DNA from: Allofournierella massiliensis | GTDB lineage: Bacteria > Bacillota > Clostridia > Oscillospirales > Ruminococcaceae | DNA: 64,000 bases | Assembly (NCBI RefSeq): GCF_004345265.1 | Contig: NZ_SLUM01000007.1 | Location: 78,975-142,974 of the forward strand | Direction: 5' to 3' | Shown: one piece after another, positions 9,917 through 18,599 of the stretch | Numbering within the stretch: position 1 is the first letter of the stretch | Layout of the letters: every line of letters begins with the position of its first letter | Program-made: the position numbers and the translations under genes | Notes under the pieces: generated by a model | The model's input: the letters and a program-made list of their open reading frames with translations, nothing else | Database searches by the model: none | Told to the model about the DNA's origin: nothing

Positions 9917-10664
9917 TGAGTTTGCCTACTTCTATGATGAGCTGAATGGCGCGGCGGACTACGATGCGCTTTATCTGTATGTGAAAAGCCAGTTGGAGCA
10001 GAACGGCATTCATGATGGCATCGTAGTGGATTTGGGATGCGGTACCGGCGAATTGACGCTGATGCTTACCCAGGCAGGCTACGATATGATTGGTGTGGAC
10101 CAGTCGGAAGAGATGTTAGCCGTTTTGCGGGAAAAAGCTGACGAGCTGGAGATTTCGGAACGGCTGCTTCTGTTGCGGCAGGATATTCTGCATCTGGATT
10201 TGTATGGCACCATTCGTGCAGCGATCTCCACCTTTGATACCTATAATCACATTGGCCCTCGGGAGAATTTTGAGAAGGCCATCGAAAAAGCAGCTTTTTT
10301 CATGGAAAAGGACGGCGTGTTCCTGTTTGATTTGAATACGCCCTACAAGCACCGGGAGATTCTTGCCGACAATGTGTTCGATCTGGAAGGGCCTGATGCC
10401 ACCTGTTGCTGGACCAATCATTACGATGAGCAGGAGCAGGCGGTGAGCATCCGGATTAGAATTCATTATCTGGATACCGATGAACGCTTTGAAGAGAATT
10501 TTAAGGAATATACCTATCCGTTGGATTATGTGGAAGAGGTACTTCAGCGTTACGGCTTCCGCGTGGAAAAGGTATGTGATGGAGAAACGTTTGGCCCGCT
10601 TACAGAGGAGAGCCAGAGGTATATTATCACGGCAATCAAACAATATACACAAATGGAGAAATGA
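9906..10664 (+). CDS. Class I SAM-dependent methyltransferase, substrate unknown
   Basis: A 252-residue Rossmann-type methyltransferase with the SAM motif VVDLGCGTGELTLML, the acidic post-I residue in GVDQSEEML, and motif IV-like AISTFDTYNHI. The C-terminal half resembles small-molecule or tRNA-type methyltransferases common in Clostridia. No substrate can be assigned. ATG 9906 lies within the engB end; an upstream open stretch to 9834 is engB shadow. It overlaps or abuts hslO downstream. Confidence 0.85.
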   Translation: MAYNEFAYFYDELNGAADYDALYLYVKSQLEQNGIHDGIVVDLGCGTGELTLMLTQAGYDMIGVDQSEEMLAVLREKADELEISERLLLLRQDILHLDLYGTIRAAISTFDTYNHIGPRENFEKAIEKAAFFMEKDGVFLFDLNTPYKHREILADNVFDLEGPDATCCWTNHYDEQEQAVSIRIRIHYLDTDERFEENFKEYTYPLDYVEEVLQRYGFRVEKVCDGETFGPLTEESQRYIITAIKQYTQMEK

Positions 10665-10669
10665 TAGTT

Positions 10670-11539
10670 ATGGGAAATATGATTCGCGGCATTTCGGAGA
10701 ATGGCGGCGTGATCTTCTGCGGAGTTGATTCCACCAATCTGGTACGCACCATGGAGCAGATCCACAAAACCAGCGCAGTGACCAGCGCAGCATTGGGCCG
10801 TTTGCTGACAGCAGCATCCATCATGGGGATTATGCTGAAGAACAGTAAGGATTCCATCACTCTGCGAGTAAATGGCGGAGGCCCGGCGGGCACCGTTCTG
10901 GCAGTGGCAGACGGCATGGGCTGTGTAAAAGGTTATGTGGAACATCCTGTGGTGGAGATCCCTCTGCGCCCGGATGGAAAGCTGAATGTGGGCGGCGCAG
11001 TGGGCCGGGATGGTACTCTGAGCATTGTGCGTGATCTGGGCCTGAAAGAGCCTTATGTGGGGCAGATTCCACTGGTTTCCGGCGAGATTGCAGAGGATAT
11101 TACCAGCTATTATGCAACCAGTGAGCAGATTCCTACGGTATGCGCACTGGGTGTTCTGGTGGATCCTGACCTGACTATTTCCTGCGCCGGTGGTTATCTG
11201 CTTCAGCTGCTGCCCGGTGCCACTGAGGAAGAAATCACCATGCTGGAAAAGAACATTGCAAATGTTCCCAGTGTGACCACTTTGCTGCAACAGGACAAAA
11301 CCATGAAGGATATTATGGAAATGGTTATGCAGGGATTTGATCCACAGGTTCTGGACGAGTATGATGTGGAATACCGTTGCGATTGCACTGAGCAGCGTGT
11401 GGAACGCGCACTGATCAGCATGGGGCGCGCCGAACTGGAAAAGCTGGCTGCAGAGGAACCGGTAGTAGAGGTAAACTGTCAGTTCTGCGATAAGAAGTAT
11501 CACGTGGATGTGAATAAGCTCCTGAAGAGTCTGGACTGA
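10670..11539 (+). CDS. hslO: Redox-regulated chaperone Hsp33
   Basis: A holdase activated by oxidation of a zinc-bound cysteine cluster. The C terminus has the switch motif C-x-C (CDC in YRCDCTEQ) and C-x-x-C (CQFCDKKY), and the N-terminal domain has the family run LGRLLTAASIMG. A start at 10661 would overlap the previous stop (ATGA) but lies only two bases from GGAG; ATG 10670 is spaced 11 bases and is preferred. About 289 residues, normal for the family. It closes the proteostasis block. Confidence 0.95.
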   Translation: MGNMIRGISENGGVIFCGVDSTNLVRTMEQIHKTSAVTSAALGRLLTAASIMGIMLKNSKDSITLRVNGGGPAGTVLAVADGMGCVKGYVEHPVVEIPLRPDGKLNVGGAVGRDGTLSIVRDLGLKEPYVGQIPLVSGEIAEDITSYYATSEQIPTVCALGVLVDPDLTISCAGGYLLQLLPGATEEEITMLEKNIANVPSVTTLLQQDKTMKDIMEMVMQGFDPQVLDEYDVEYRCDCTEQRVERALISMGRAELEKLAAEEPVVEVNCQFCDKKYHVDVNKLLKSLD

Positions 11540-11557
11540 TTCTCGGGTATTTGAAGG

Positions 11558-11590
11558 CCCCGCCGGGGACATAAACGCGGCCCGGCGGGG
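11558..11590 (+). terminator. GC-rich hairpin after hslO
   Basis: CCCCGCCGGG (11558-11567) pairs with CCCGGCGGGG (11581-11590). A-rich rather than T-rich sequence follows, so it may be a processing or weak termination signal. Confidence 0.45.
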
Positions 11591-11626
11591 TAAAATAAAA
11601 ATGTGAAAATATTTTTCAAAAACCTG

Positions 11627-11655
11627 TTGACAAAACAAGGAATCTGCGGTAAAAT
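11627..11655 (+). promoter_or_regulatory. Promoter of the tRNA array
   Basis: Consensus TTGACA (11627-11632), a 17-base spacer, and TAAAAT (11650-11655). A 7-bp hairpin GTCGCTG/CAGCGAC (11663-11681) lies between it and the first tRNA and may help 5' processing. Confidence 0.85.
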
Positions 11656-11700
11656 AAACAACGTCGCTGAGAGACAGCGACACAAAAACCACATCGTTAA

Positions 11701-11776
11701 GCGGCTTTAGCTCATCTGGTAGAGCGCCACCTTGCCAAGGTGGAGGTAGCGAGTTCGAGCCTCGTAAGCCGCTCCA
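11701..11776 (+). tRNA. tRNA-Gly (GCC), copy 1
   Basis: Cloverleaf of 76 bases: acceptor GCGGCTT/AAGCCGC, anticodon loop TTGCCAA, T-loop GTTCGAG, encoded CCA. Identical in sequence to the copy at 12026-12101. Confidence 0.97.
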
Positions 11777-11780
11777 ACGT

Positions 11781-11856
11781 GGAAGTTTAGCTCAGCTGGG
11801 AGAGCATCTGCCTTACAAGCAGAGGGTCACAGGTTCGAGCCCTGTAACTTCCACCA
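11781..11856 (+). tRNA. tRNA-Val (TAC)
   Basis: Acceptor GGAAGTT/AACTTCC, anticodon loop CTTACAA between TCTGC and GCAGA, T-loop GTTCGAG, encoded CCA. Four bases after tRNA-Gly. Confidence 0.97.
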
Positions 11857-11859
11857 TGT

Positions 11860-11936
11860 GGCCCGGTAGTTCAGTTGGTTAGAACGCTAGCCTGTCACGC
11901 TAGAGGTCGTGGGTTCGAGCCCCATCCGGGTCGCCA
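11860..11936 (+). tRNA. tRNA-Asp (GTC)
   Basis: Acceptor GGCCCGG/CCGGGTC with one G-U pair, anticodon loop CTGTCAC between CTAGC and GCTAG, discriminator G, encoded CCA. Confidence 0.96.
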
Positions 11937-11942
11937 ATTTTT

Positions 11943-12018
11943 GCCTCTGTAGCTCAGTTGGTAGAGCAGGGGACTGAAAATCCCCGTGTCATTGGTTCGA
12001 TTCCGATCGGAGGCACCA
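11943..12018 (+). tRNA. tRNA-Phe (GAA)
   Basis: Acceptor GCCTCTG/CGGAGGC, anticodon loop CTGAAAA between GGGGA and TCCCC, encoded CCA. Confidence 0.97.
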
Positions 12019-12025
12019 TTTATAA

Positions 12026-12101
12026 GCGGCTTTAGCTCATCTGGTAGAGCGCCACCTTGCCAAGGTGGAGGTAGCGAGTTCGAGCCTCGTAAGCCGCTCC
12101 A
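12026..12101 (+). tRNA. tRNA-Gly (GCC), copy 2
   Basis: Base-for-base repeat of the tRNA at 11701-11776, including the encoded CCA. The flanks differ, so the duplicated unit is about the tRNA itself. Confidence 0.97.
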
Positions 12102-12109
12102 TTTTTTTT

Positions 12110-12184
12110 GGTGCTGTGGCCAAGTGGTAAGGCAAAGGTCTGCAAAACCTTCATTCACCAGTTCAAATCTGGTCAGCACCTCCA
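12110..12184 (+). tRNA. tRNA-Cys (GCA)
   Basis: Acceptor GGTGCTG/CAGCACC, anticodon loop CTGCAAA between AAGGT and ACCTT, encoded CCA. Last gene of the array. Confidence 0.96.
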
Positions 12185-12188
12185 GGAG

Positions 12189-12221
12189 ATCCCGGTTGCA
12201 GTTTGCAGCCGGGATTTTTTG
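12189..12221 (+). terminator. Terminator of the tRNA array
   Basis: ATCCCGGTTGC pairs with GCAGCCGGGAT and is followed by TTTTT. A classical intrinsic terminator five bases after the last CCA. Confidence 0.9.
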
Positions 12222-12252
12222 TTAGTACATCTGTGCTTTTAACAAATAGCTA

Positions 12253-12261
12253 TGCTATAAT
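12253..12261 (+). promoter_or_regulatory. Extended -10 promoter of the dCMP deaminase-radA unit
   Basis: TGCTATAAT, an extended -10, lies 35 bases before the start. No convincing -35 is seen. Confidence 0.55.
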
Positions 12262-12295
12262 ACCACTAGAAAAAGATCAGGGAGGGGTTGCCAAT

Positions 12296-12784
12296 ATGGA
12301 GCGCCGCGATAAAATTAACTACTATCTGGATCTTGCAGAGATCGTTCTGCAGCGGGGAACCTGCCTGCGTCGAAATTACGGCGCGGTAATCGTGAAAAAC
12401 GATGAGGTAATCTCTACGGGCTATGTGGGAGCACCACGAGGAAGAAAAAACTGTACGGACTTGAATGTGTGTATTCGCCAGAAGCTGCAGATTCCCCGCG
12501 GCGAACGATACGAGATTTGTCGCAGTGTTCATGCGGAAGCCAATGCAATCATCAGCGCACCCCGCGATAAGATGCTGGGCAGTCAACTGTATCTGGTGGG
12601 CATTGATATGGCCACCAAAGACTATGTACAGAATGCCAACAGCTGCTCCATGTGTAAACGAATGATCATTAATGCAGGCATTGAGCGGGTATATATCCGG
12701 GACAGCAAGGATGAGTATCGCGCGATCGAGGTGCAGGAGTGGATCGATCAGGATGAATCCCTGGAAGGCGTATTCGGATATTAA
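12296..12784 (+). CDS. Deoxycytidylate deaminase-like zinc enzyme
   Basis: A 162-residue member of the cytidine/deoxycytidylate deaminase family; the expected reaction is dCMP to dUMP for thymidylate supply, and ComEB-type proteins are close relatives. The zinc and proton-transfer residues are H79-A-E81 in SVHAEANAI and C117/C120 in SCSMCKR. The position before the first zinc cysteine is serine where the family motif PCxxC has proline. ATG 12296 follows GGGAGGGG; the open frame upstream runs into the tRNA-Cys terminator. radA follows after 21 bases. Confidence 0.85.
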   Translation: MERRDKINYYLDLAEIVLQRGTCLRRNYGAVIVKNDEVISTGYVGAPRGRKNCTDLNVCIRQKLQIPRGERYEICRSVHAEANAIISAPRDKMLGSQLYLVGIDMATKDYVQNANSCSMCKRMIINAGIERVYIRDSKDEYRAIEVQEWIDQDESLEGVFGY

Positions 12785-12805
12785 GCAGAGAGGGAATACC
12801 GGCGA

Positions 12806-14209
12806 ATGAAGGATGGAAAACTGAAATCCATTTATGTGTGCTCCAATTGTGGGGAAACCAGTCCCCGCTGGATGGGCCGCTGCCCCTCCTGCGGAGAATG
12901 GAATACCATGACCGAGGATGTGGTTATGGTAGAAAGCAAATCTACAGCAGCAAAACGAAGCGCCAGCACGGGAACCGGCCGTGTGCAGGGGCAAACTTCC
13001 CTTAAGGCGGATCGACTGGCGGATATCAGCACTGATGAGGAAAAAAGCCGTATTGTAACCGGTATCCATGAGCTGGATCGGGTTTTGGGCGGCGGTATCG
13101 TGCTGGGCAGTGTTGTACTGTTGGGCGGTGAACCCGGCGCGGGTAAATCCACACTGCTTTTGCAGTTGTGTGGCGCAATTTCCGGCAGCCACCATGTTTT
13201 GTATGTGACCGGTGAGGAATCCACCCGTCAGATCAAGCTGCGTGCAAACCGGCTTCGGGTAGCCCAGGAAAACATCAGTCTGGTGGCAGAAACTGAGATC
13301 GACGAGATTTGCGGTTTGATCGAACAGATGCGACCGGATCTGGTTGTGATCGACTCTATCCAGACGATGCACTGCTCGGACGTTTCTTCGTCGGCAGGCA
13401 GTGTATCCCAGGTGAAGGAATGTTCTGCCAGATTGCTGGCCGTAGCCAAAAGCTGCGAGATCCCCACATTCATTGTGGGGCATGTAAACAAGGATGGCGC
13501 AATTGCCGGCCCCAAAGTAATGGAACACATTGTGGACACTGTACTGTATTTTGAAGGGGATAAGACCCTTCCGTATCGAATCCTGCGTGGTGTAAAAAAC
13601 CGCTATGGCTCTACCAATGAGATTGGCATGTTCGATATGACAGGAACCGGCCTGACGGAGATCGAGAACCCCTCTCAGCTGCTTCTGGATGGCCGTCCAC
13701 TTGGAATCAGCGGAAACTGTGTTGCCTGTACCATGGAAGGCACCAGACCCATTCTGAGTGAGGTACAGGCCCTTGTGACGAAGAGCGGCTTTGGTACGCC
13801 GCGTCGTGCTGCCAGCGGGTTTGACTTCAATCGGACCAATCTGTTGCTTGCGGTGCTGGAAAAGCGGGCAGGCTACTTCTTTGCAAATCTGGACGTCTAC
13901 ATCAATATTGTGGGCGGATTGGATTTGAATGAAACGGCCTGTGATCTGGCGGTCTGCCTGGCGATGGCTTCAGCGCTGATGGATAAACCCATTGGAGACA
14001 AGACCATTGCCATTGGAGAAGTGGGTCTGGCTGGCGAAATCCGTAATGTGACGTTCTTGGAAAACCGGCTGCGGGAAGCGCAGCGAATCGGCTTCACGAA
14101 AGCCATTGTGCCGAAGCATAGCTTGAAGCAGCTGGAACTCAGCGAATTTTCGGATATGGAGCTGATCGGTGTTTCGTATATTCGAGATGCCATTCAGGCC
14201 ATTAAGTAA
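12806..14209 (+). CDS. radA: DNA repair protein RadA
   Basis: A RecA-like, Lon-related helicase that drives branch migration. The 467 residues show the N-terminal C4 zinc finger (CSNCGETSPRWMGRCPSCGEW), Walker A GEPGAGKST, the RadA-specific KNRYGSTNEIGMF motif, and a C-terminal Lon-like domain lacking a catalytic serine. Normal length. Likely co-transcribed with the deaminase and ends in a 12-bp stem. Confidence 0.96.
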   Translation: MKDGKLKSIYVCSNCGETSPRWMGRCPSCGEWNTMTEDVVMVESKSTAAKRSASTGTGRVQGQTSLKADRLADISTDEEKSRIVTGIHELDRVLGGGIVLGSVVLLGGEPGAGKSTLLLQLCGAISGSHHVLYVTGEESTRQIKLRANRLRVAQENISLVAETEIDEICGLIEQMRPDLVVIDSIQTMHCSDVSSSAGSVSQVKECSARLLAVAKSCEIPTFIVGHVNKDGAIAGPKVMEHIVDTVLYFEGDKTLPYRILRGVKNRYGSTNEIGMFDMTGTGLTEIENPSQLLLDGRPLGISGNCVACTMEGTRPILSEVQALVTKSGFGTPRRAASGFDFNRTNLLLAVLEKRAGYFFANLDVYINIVGGLDLNETACDLAVCLAMASALMDKPIGDKTIAIGEVGLAGEIRNVTFLENRLREAQRIGFTKAIVPKHSLKQLELSEFSDMELIGVSYIRDAIQAIK

Positions 14210-14222
14210 TAACAAAAAAGCT

Positions 14223-14264
14223 CAGCGGCGCTGGAATGCAGAAGTTGTGGTACCAGCGCCGCTG
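14223..14264 (+). terminator. Hairpin terminator after radA
   Basis: Perfect 12-bp stem CAGCGGCGCTGG (14223-14234) with CCAGCGCCGCTG (14253-14264). The following bases are CATTAAAAAA, so there is no U-tract on this strand; on the other strand it would be flanked by TTTTTTG. Confidence 0.55.
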
Positions 14265-14577
14265 CATTAAAAAATCAGATGAGAAATTTGAAAAGGCAAA
14301 ACCTCGGTATGAAATGAGGAATAGGAAGAAGGTATGGGGCAGGGGCCCTTCTATTTTGTTCCATATAGTATTTCGCTAAATGCAAATTTAGCGAAATAGA
14401 GGGGAGCGAAAAACAGAGGTTTCTTCTGATATGGCCTTTCTGAGCTGTCGGTATTCAAGTTGGTTCGTACAGCTCATCAGACTGATTGAGTACAAAAATC
14501 ATTGATTTTATAAAAAACAAATTCAAATGTTTCTGTTATAATAATATAGTCAGTTTACTTTGGGATGTGATTATCTT
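14265..14577. other. AT-rich intergenic region before the recombinase
   Basis: About 310 bases without a supportable gene on either strand. It holds a perfect palindrome (listed separately) and, at 14534-14542, TGTTATAAT, an extended -10 that probably serves the recombinase. Base composition is clearly more AT-rich than the flanking genes. Confidence 0.6.
14369..14398. repeat. 13-bp perfect inverted repeat
   Basis: TATTTCGCTAAAT (14369-14381), spacer GCAA, and ATTTAGCGAAATA (14386-14398). The symmetry suggests a dimeric protein site or recombinase site rather than a terminator, since no U-tract follows. It lies about 180 bases upstream of the tyrosine recombinase start. Confidence 0.7.
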
Positions 14578-15690
14578 ATGAGCACTTACATCAATCCACT
14601 TCATCCGAATCGTCATGCACCGTATGATGATATTCCGCGGGATGTTCGGGATTTTTTGAATTATCTGGGCGCAATTCTGAACCGCTCGCCACGCACAGTT
14701 AACGGTTACTATATTGACCTGCGTACGTTCTTTCGCTTTATGGTTCAATATCGTGGATTGGCCCCAGATACCGCTTTTGACGAGATCAATACTTCCGGGC
14801 TGGATCTGGAATTTATTGGTTCGATTACTACGAGTGATATTTATGAATATCTGTATTTTCTGAAAAATGAACGGCTTAACGAGCCTGCAGCCCGTGCGCG
14901 TAAGCTCAGTGCCGTAAAAAGCCTGTACCGGTTCCTTACGGTTAAAGCAAACCGGTTGAGCAATGATCCGGCGAAGGATGTATCTGTTCCTACGACCAAA
15001 CGGGCTTTACCCAAGTATTTGTCGCTGGAAGAAAGTATGGAATTGTTAAAAAATATACAAAGTGACTTTTATGAACGGGATTACTGTATCATCACACTTT
15101 TTCTGAATTGCGGGATGCGTCTGGTTGAGCTTGTAGGCATCAATATGACGGACTTCAAGGAAGATACGATCCGAATTGTCGGCAAAGGCAATAAAGAGCG
15201 GCTGGTATACCTGAATCAGGCCTGTATCCATGCACTGGAGCGGTATTGTGAAGCCCGGGCAAAATTAATGAATTTGCAGGATAAGGATGCACTTTTTGTA
15301 TCTCGCAGAACTGGAAAACGCATCGGTGCACGGCGTGTGGAACAGATTGTAGAGCGTTGCCTGAAGCTGGCGGGCCTTTCCGGGAAAGGGTATTCTCCCC
15401 ATAAGCTGCGTCATACCGCTGCCACATTGATGTACCGTCACGGTAATGTGGATATGCTGGAGCTGAAGGAGATTCTGGGCCACGAGCATGTTTCCACCAC
15501 CGAGATCTACACACACATCAACACGGAAAAGCTGCGCACAGCGGCCAGTTCGACTCCCCTGTCCCGTGTGGAATTTACCCAGAAAAGGGATGTGCCCATG
15601 CCGCAGGAAGATTTTGAGATGGAGGCGGAAGCGCCGGAAGTGCCGGAGCTGTTCGAAGATTTGGAGGATGAACTGTCAAGCCGGAAATAA
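14578..15690 (+). CDS. Tyrosine recombinase, XerD/XerC type
   Basis: A 370-residue site-specific recombinase. A SAM-like N-terminal core-binding domain (about 20-130) is followed by the catalytic domain with R181 (NCGMRLVEL), lysine in GKGNKERLVYL, H276-x-x-R279 (HKLRHTAAT), H302 (LGHEHVSTTEIYTH) and the nucleophile Y311. After about residue 335 there is a 35-residue acidic tail that XerC/XerD normally lack. ATG 14578 is preceded by GGATGTGAT; a TTG at 14560 is less likely. The neighbour is spoIIM-like, as at the B. subtilis xerD (ripX) locus, which supports a chromosomal XerD role. The 3' end overlaps the convergent gene by 15 bases. Confidence 0.85.
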   Translation: MSTYINPLHPNRHAPYDDIPRDVRDFLNYLGAILNRSPRTVNGYYIDLRTFFRFMVQYRGLAPDTAFDEINTSGLDLEFIGSITTSDIYEYLYFLKNERLNEPAARARKLSAVKSLYRFLTVKANRLSNDPAKDVSVPTTKRALPKYLSLEESMELLKNIQSDFYERDYCIITLFLNCGMRLVELVGINMTDFKEDTIRIVGKGNKERLVYLNQACIHALERYCEARAKLMNLQDKDALFVSRRTGKRIGARRVEQIVERCLKLAGLSGKGYSPHKLRHTAATLMYRHGNVDMLELKEILGHEHVSTTEIYTHINTEKLRTAASSTPLSRVEFTQKRDVPMPQEDFEMEAEAPEVPELFEDLEDELSSRK

Positions 15691-16446
15691 TCCTGCAAAA
15701 AGGACGGAGCATATACAGGAAAGAATACAGGGCAGCAAAGCAGCGCAACAGCAAAGCAGTAGTCTGCTTAAAACGCGTTTGCTTTCTATCAAGGGTCGTG
15801 TGCCTCGATTGTGGATACATACGGCCAAAAGCTCACGAGAAAGGCGCCACGCGGCAACGCTTTGACTGAGCATTAGAAACAGTCCCAGAAGTTGTGGAAA
15901 AAAGAAAAGCAGCAGTGCCATGCCGGCCCCCCTTGCAAGCCCATATTCCAGATACAGACAGGCGGTAAAAAATCCGACGCCAATTCCCTTCAACAGAATG
16001 AGTGCGGGCAGCAGTGCAATACCAAAAACGCAGAAGCCAGCCAGAGCGGTCAGTATCAGCTGTGTAAGCAATGCCAGGAATTGCGCGCAAAAGATCTGAG
16101 AAAGCTGGTGCTCCAGGTGTCGTGTGATTTGCAGATTTACATAATACTGAGCATATTCCCACAGCCAGCCCTTTATGGCAGGTCGCCAGACAGCCCCTAA
16201 AAGTATGCCGGTCAGATAAAGCGATGCCCCAAGTACAAAGGTCCCAAACTGTTTTTTGGGACGAATCGTACGTTGAGAAGGTGAAGCTTTTCCTACTGCT
16301 GTTACCGGACTGTGGAAGCTGGGCGGAAAAGCGTTTTCTGAAGGCGATGATTTTGAAGATGGGTGTGCAGATGGATTGGTGCTGAAGGTAAAGTGCGGGT
16401 TCTGATCCATGGATTTGGATGCCGATTCATTTCGATACGTCCACAT
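15676..16446 (-). CDS. spoIIM: Stage II sporulation protein M family membrane protein
   Basis: A 256-residue protein with about five hydrophobic segments after a 65-residue Ser/Pro-rich cytoplasmic N terminus. The membrane part resembles SpoIIM/DUF95 (GASLYLTGILLGAVWRP first segment, later LLPALILLKGIGVGFF). In B. subtilis SpoIIM works with SpoIID and SpoIIP in septal peptidoglycan removal during engulfment. Position next to a XerD-type gene supports the call. ATG 16446 follows AGAGGGA. The long soluble N terminus is unusual for the family. Confidence 0.7.
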   Translation of the reverse strand: MWTYRNESASKSMDQNPHFTFSTNPSAHPSSKSSPSENAFPPSFHSPVTAVGKASPSQRTIRPKKQFGTFVLGASLYLTGILLGAVWRPAIKGWLWEYAQYYVNLQITRHLEHQLSQIFCAQFLALLTQLILTALAGFCVFGIALLPALILLKGIGVGFFTACLYLEYGLARGAGMALLLFFFPQLLGLFLMLSQSVAAWRLSRELLAVCIHNRGTRPLIESKRVLSRLLLCCCAALLPCILSCICSVLFAGLFPA

Positions 16447-16500
16447 AAACTTGTCCCTCTTTGTTGTTTCTTTTGTTTTATTCTATTCAGATAATCCAAT

Positions 16501-16534
16501 AAAAAGAACCAGAGCTTTTGCCCTGGCTCTTTTT
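16501..16534 (-). terminator. Intrinsic terminator after the TIGR04086 gene
   Basis: AAAAAGAACCAG (16501-16512) pairs with CTGGCTCTTTTT (16523-16534) with one mismatch. A/T tracts on both sides make it work in either direction; on the minus strand it closes the yajC-TIGR04086 unit. Confidence 0.75.
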
Positions 16535-16535
16535 A

Positions 16536-16961
16536 TCAGCGTGAAACACGCATATTTCGTTTTGCCCGCTCGCTGGAAAGCAGGCCGATATACCCGCCCA
16601 ATGCGCCGGCCAACCCGTAACATACGCATTTGATAGCAGCAAACGCAGTATACTCATAGCTTCCGCTCAGCATTGCAGCAAGAAGAAAAATCAAAAAGAA
16701 AAACAGTCCGCAGCACAGCCCACAAAACAGGCCGTTCTGCCCGATCCGCCGGGCTAAGATATAGCCGCTGACAAGGCACCCTGCCATGACAGCACCGGCA
16801 GACATGGGAATTGCCCACCAGGCGGATGGATGTGCAGAAACAATCAATTTGGCGAGCATACACAGCATAGCTGTACAGATGATTCCCCCGGCTCCTGCAG
16901 CAAAAAGAATGGAGAATAATAATTGCTTCCCGGAATGCTCCGATGACGTTCGTTTTTGCAT
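16536..16961 (-). CDS. TIGR04086 family four-helix membrane protein
   Basis: A 141-residue protein with four clear transmembrane segments (about 13-38, 46-70, 75-98, 105-125) and a basic C terminus. It matches the TIGR04086 family found beside yajC in Clostridia; function unknown. ATG 16961 is served by AGGGGGTG, which lies within the 3' arm of the hairpin that follows yajC. Confidence 0.75.
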   Translation of the reverse strand: MQKRTSSEHSGKQLLFSILFAAGAGGIICTAMLCMLAKLIVSAHPSAWWAIPMSAGAVMAGCLVSGYILARRIGQNGLFCGLCCGLFFFLIFLLAAMLSGSYEYTAFAAIKCVCYGLAGALGGYIGLLSSERAKRNMRVSR

Positions 16962-16964
16962 ACA

Positions 16965-17004
16965 AAAACACCCCCTGCATCATATCTATGCAGAGGGTGT
17001 TTTG
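16965..17004 (-). terminator. Terminator after yajC that also contains the next ribosome site
   Basis: On the minus strand CAAAACACCC-CTGCAT pairs with ATGCAG-GGGTGTTTTTG. The 3' arm supplies both the U-tract and the AGGGGGTG ribosome site of the TIGR04086 gene, whose ATG begins three to four bases after the T run. Confidence 0.7.
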
Positions 17005-17014
17005 ATATGCTTAC

Positions 17015-17344
17015 TTATTTGGAAGAGGTCTGAGCGCCTTCCATGTTCAGCTTCTCGATGGACTGGATTGCCGCACGTCGGAAACGGATCTTGGTGCGGT
17101 CGCTGCCGGTCTCCAGAACGAAGGTGTCCTCTTTGATGGCCACTACGCGACCAACGATACCGCCAATGGTGGTTACTTCGTCGCCAATTTCCAGCGAGTT
17201 GCGCATCTCGGTTTCCTTCTGCTGCTGCTTCTTCTGGGGCCGGTAAATGAACAGCCACATGAACAGCACCATGACCAGGATCATGATAAAGGGGCTATAA
17301 AAAGAAAGTGCGTCGGTGGAAGTGCTCAAAAGATTCAGTGCCAT
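17015..17344 (-). CDS. yajC: Preprotein translocase accessory subunit YajC
   Basis: Single-span inner-membrane partner of SecDF. The 109 residues have one transmembrane helix (about 17-34) followed by the signature YRPQKKQQQKETEMRNSLEIGDEVTTIGGIVGRV. ATG 17344 follows GAGAGGAG. It has its own promoter between tgt and yajC, and lies in the usual queA-tgt-yajC order. Confidence 0.95.
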   Translation of the reverse strand: MALNLLSTSTDALSFYSPFIMILVMVLFMWLFIYRPQKKQQQKETEMRNSLEIGDEVTTIGGIVGRVVAIKEDTFVLETGSDRTKIRFRRAAIQSIEKLNMEGAQTSSK

Positions 17345-17382
17345 GTGTTGTAAACTCCTCTCGAATTCGATCGAATAAATTT

Positions 17383-17411
17383 ATTATAGCGGATTGTTGC
17401 CGGATATGCAA
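17383..17411 (-). promoter_or_regulatory. Sigma-A promoter of yajC
   Basis: On the minus strand TTGCAT (17411-17406), 17 bases, TATAAT (17388-17383). It lies in the 89-base gap between tgt and yajC. Confidence 0.75.
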
Positions 17412-17433
17412 GAGCGCACATCTGAAGTTTTGA

Positions 17434-18591
<1,158 letters not shown>

Positions 18592-18599
18592 CTATACAA

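Noticed and set aside
14369..14398. Chromosomal dif site
   Set aside because: The arms do not resemble the Firmicutes dif consensus and the symmetry is too perfect; kept only as an unexplained palindrome.
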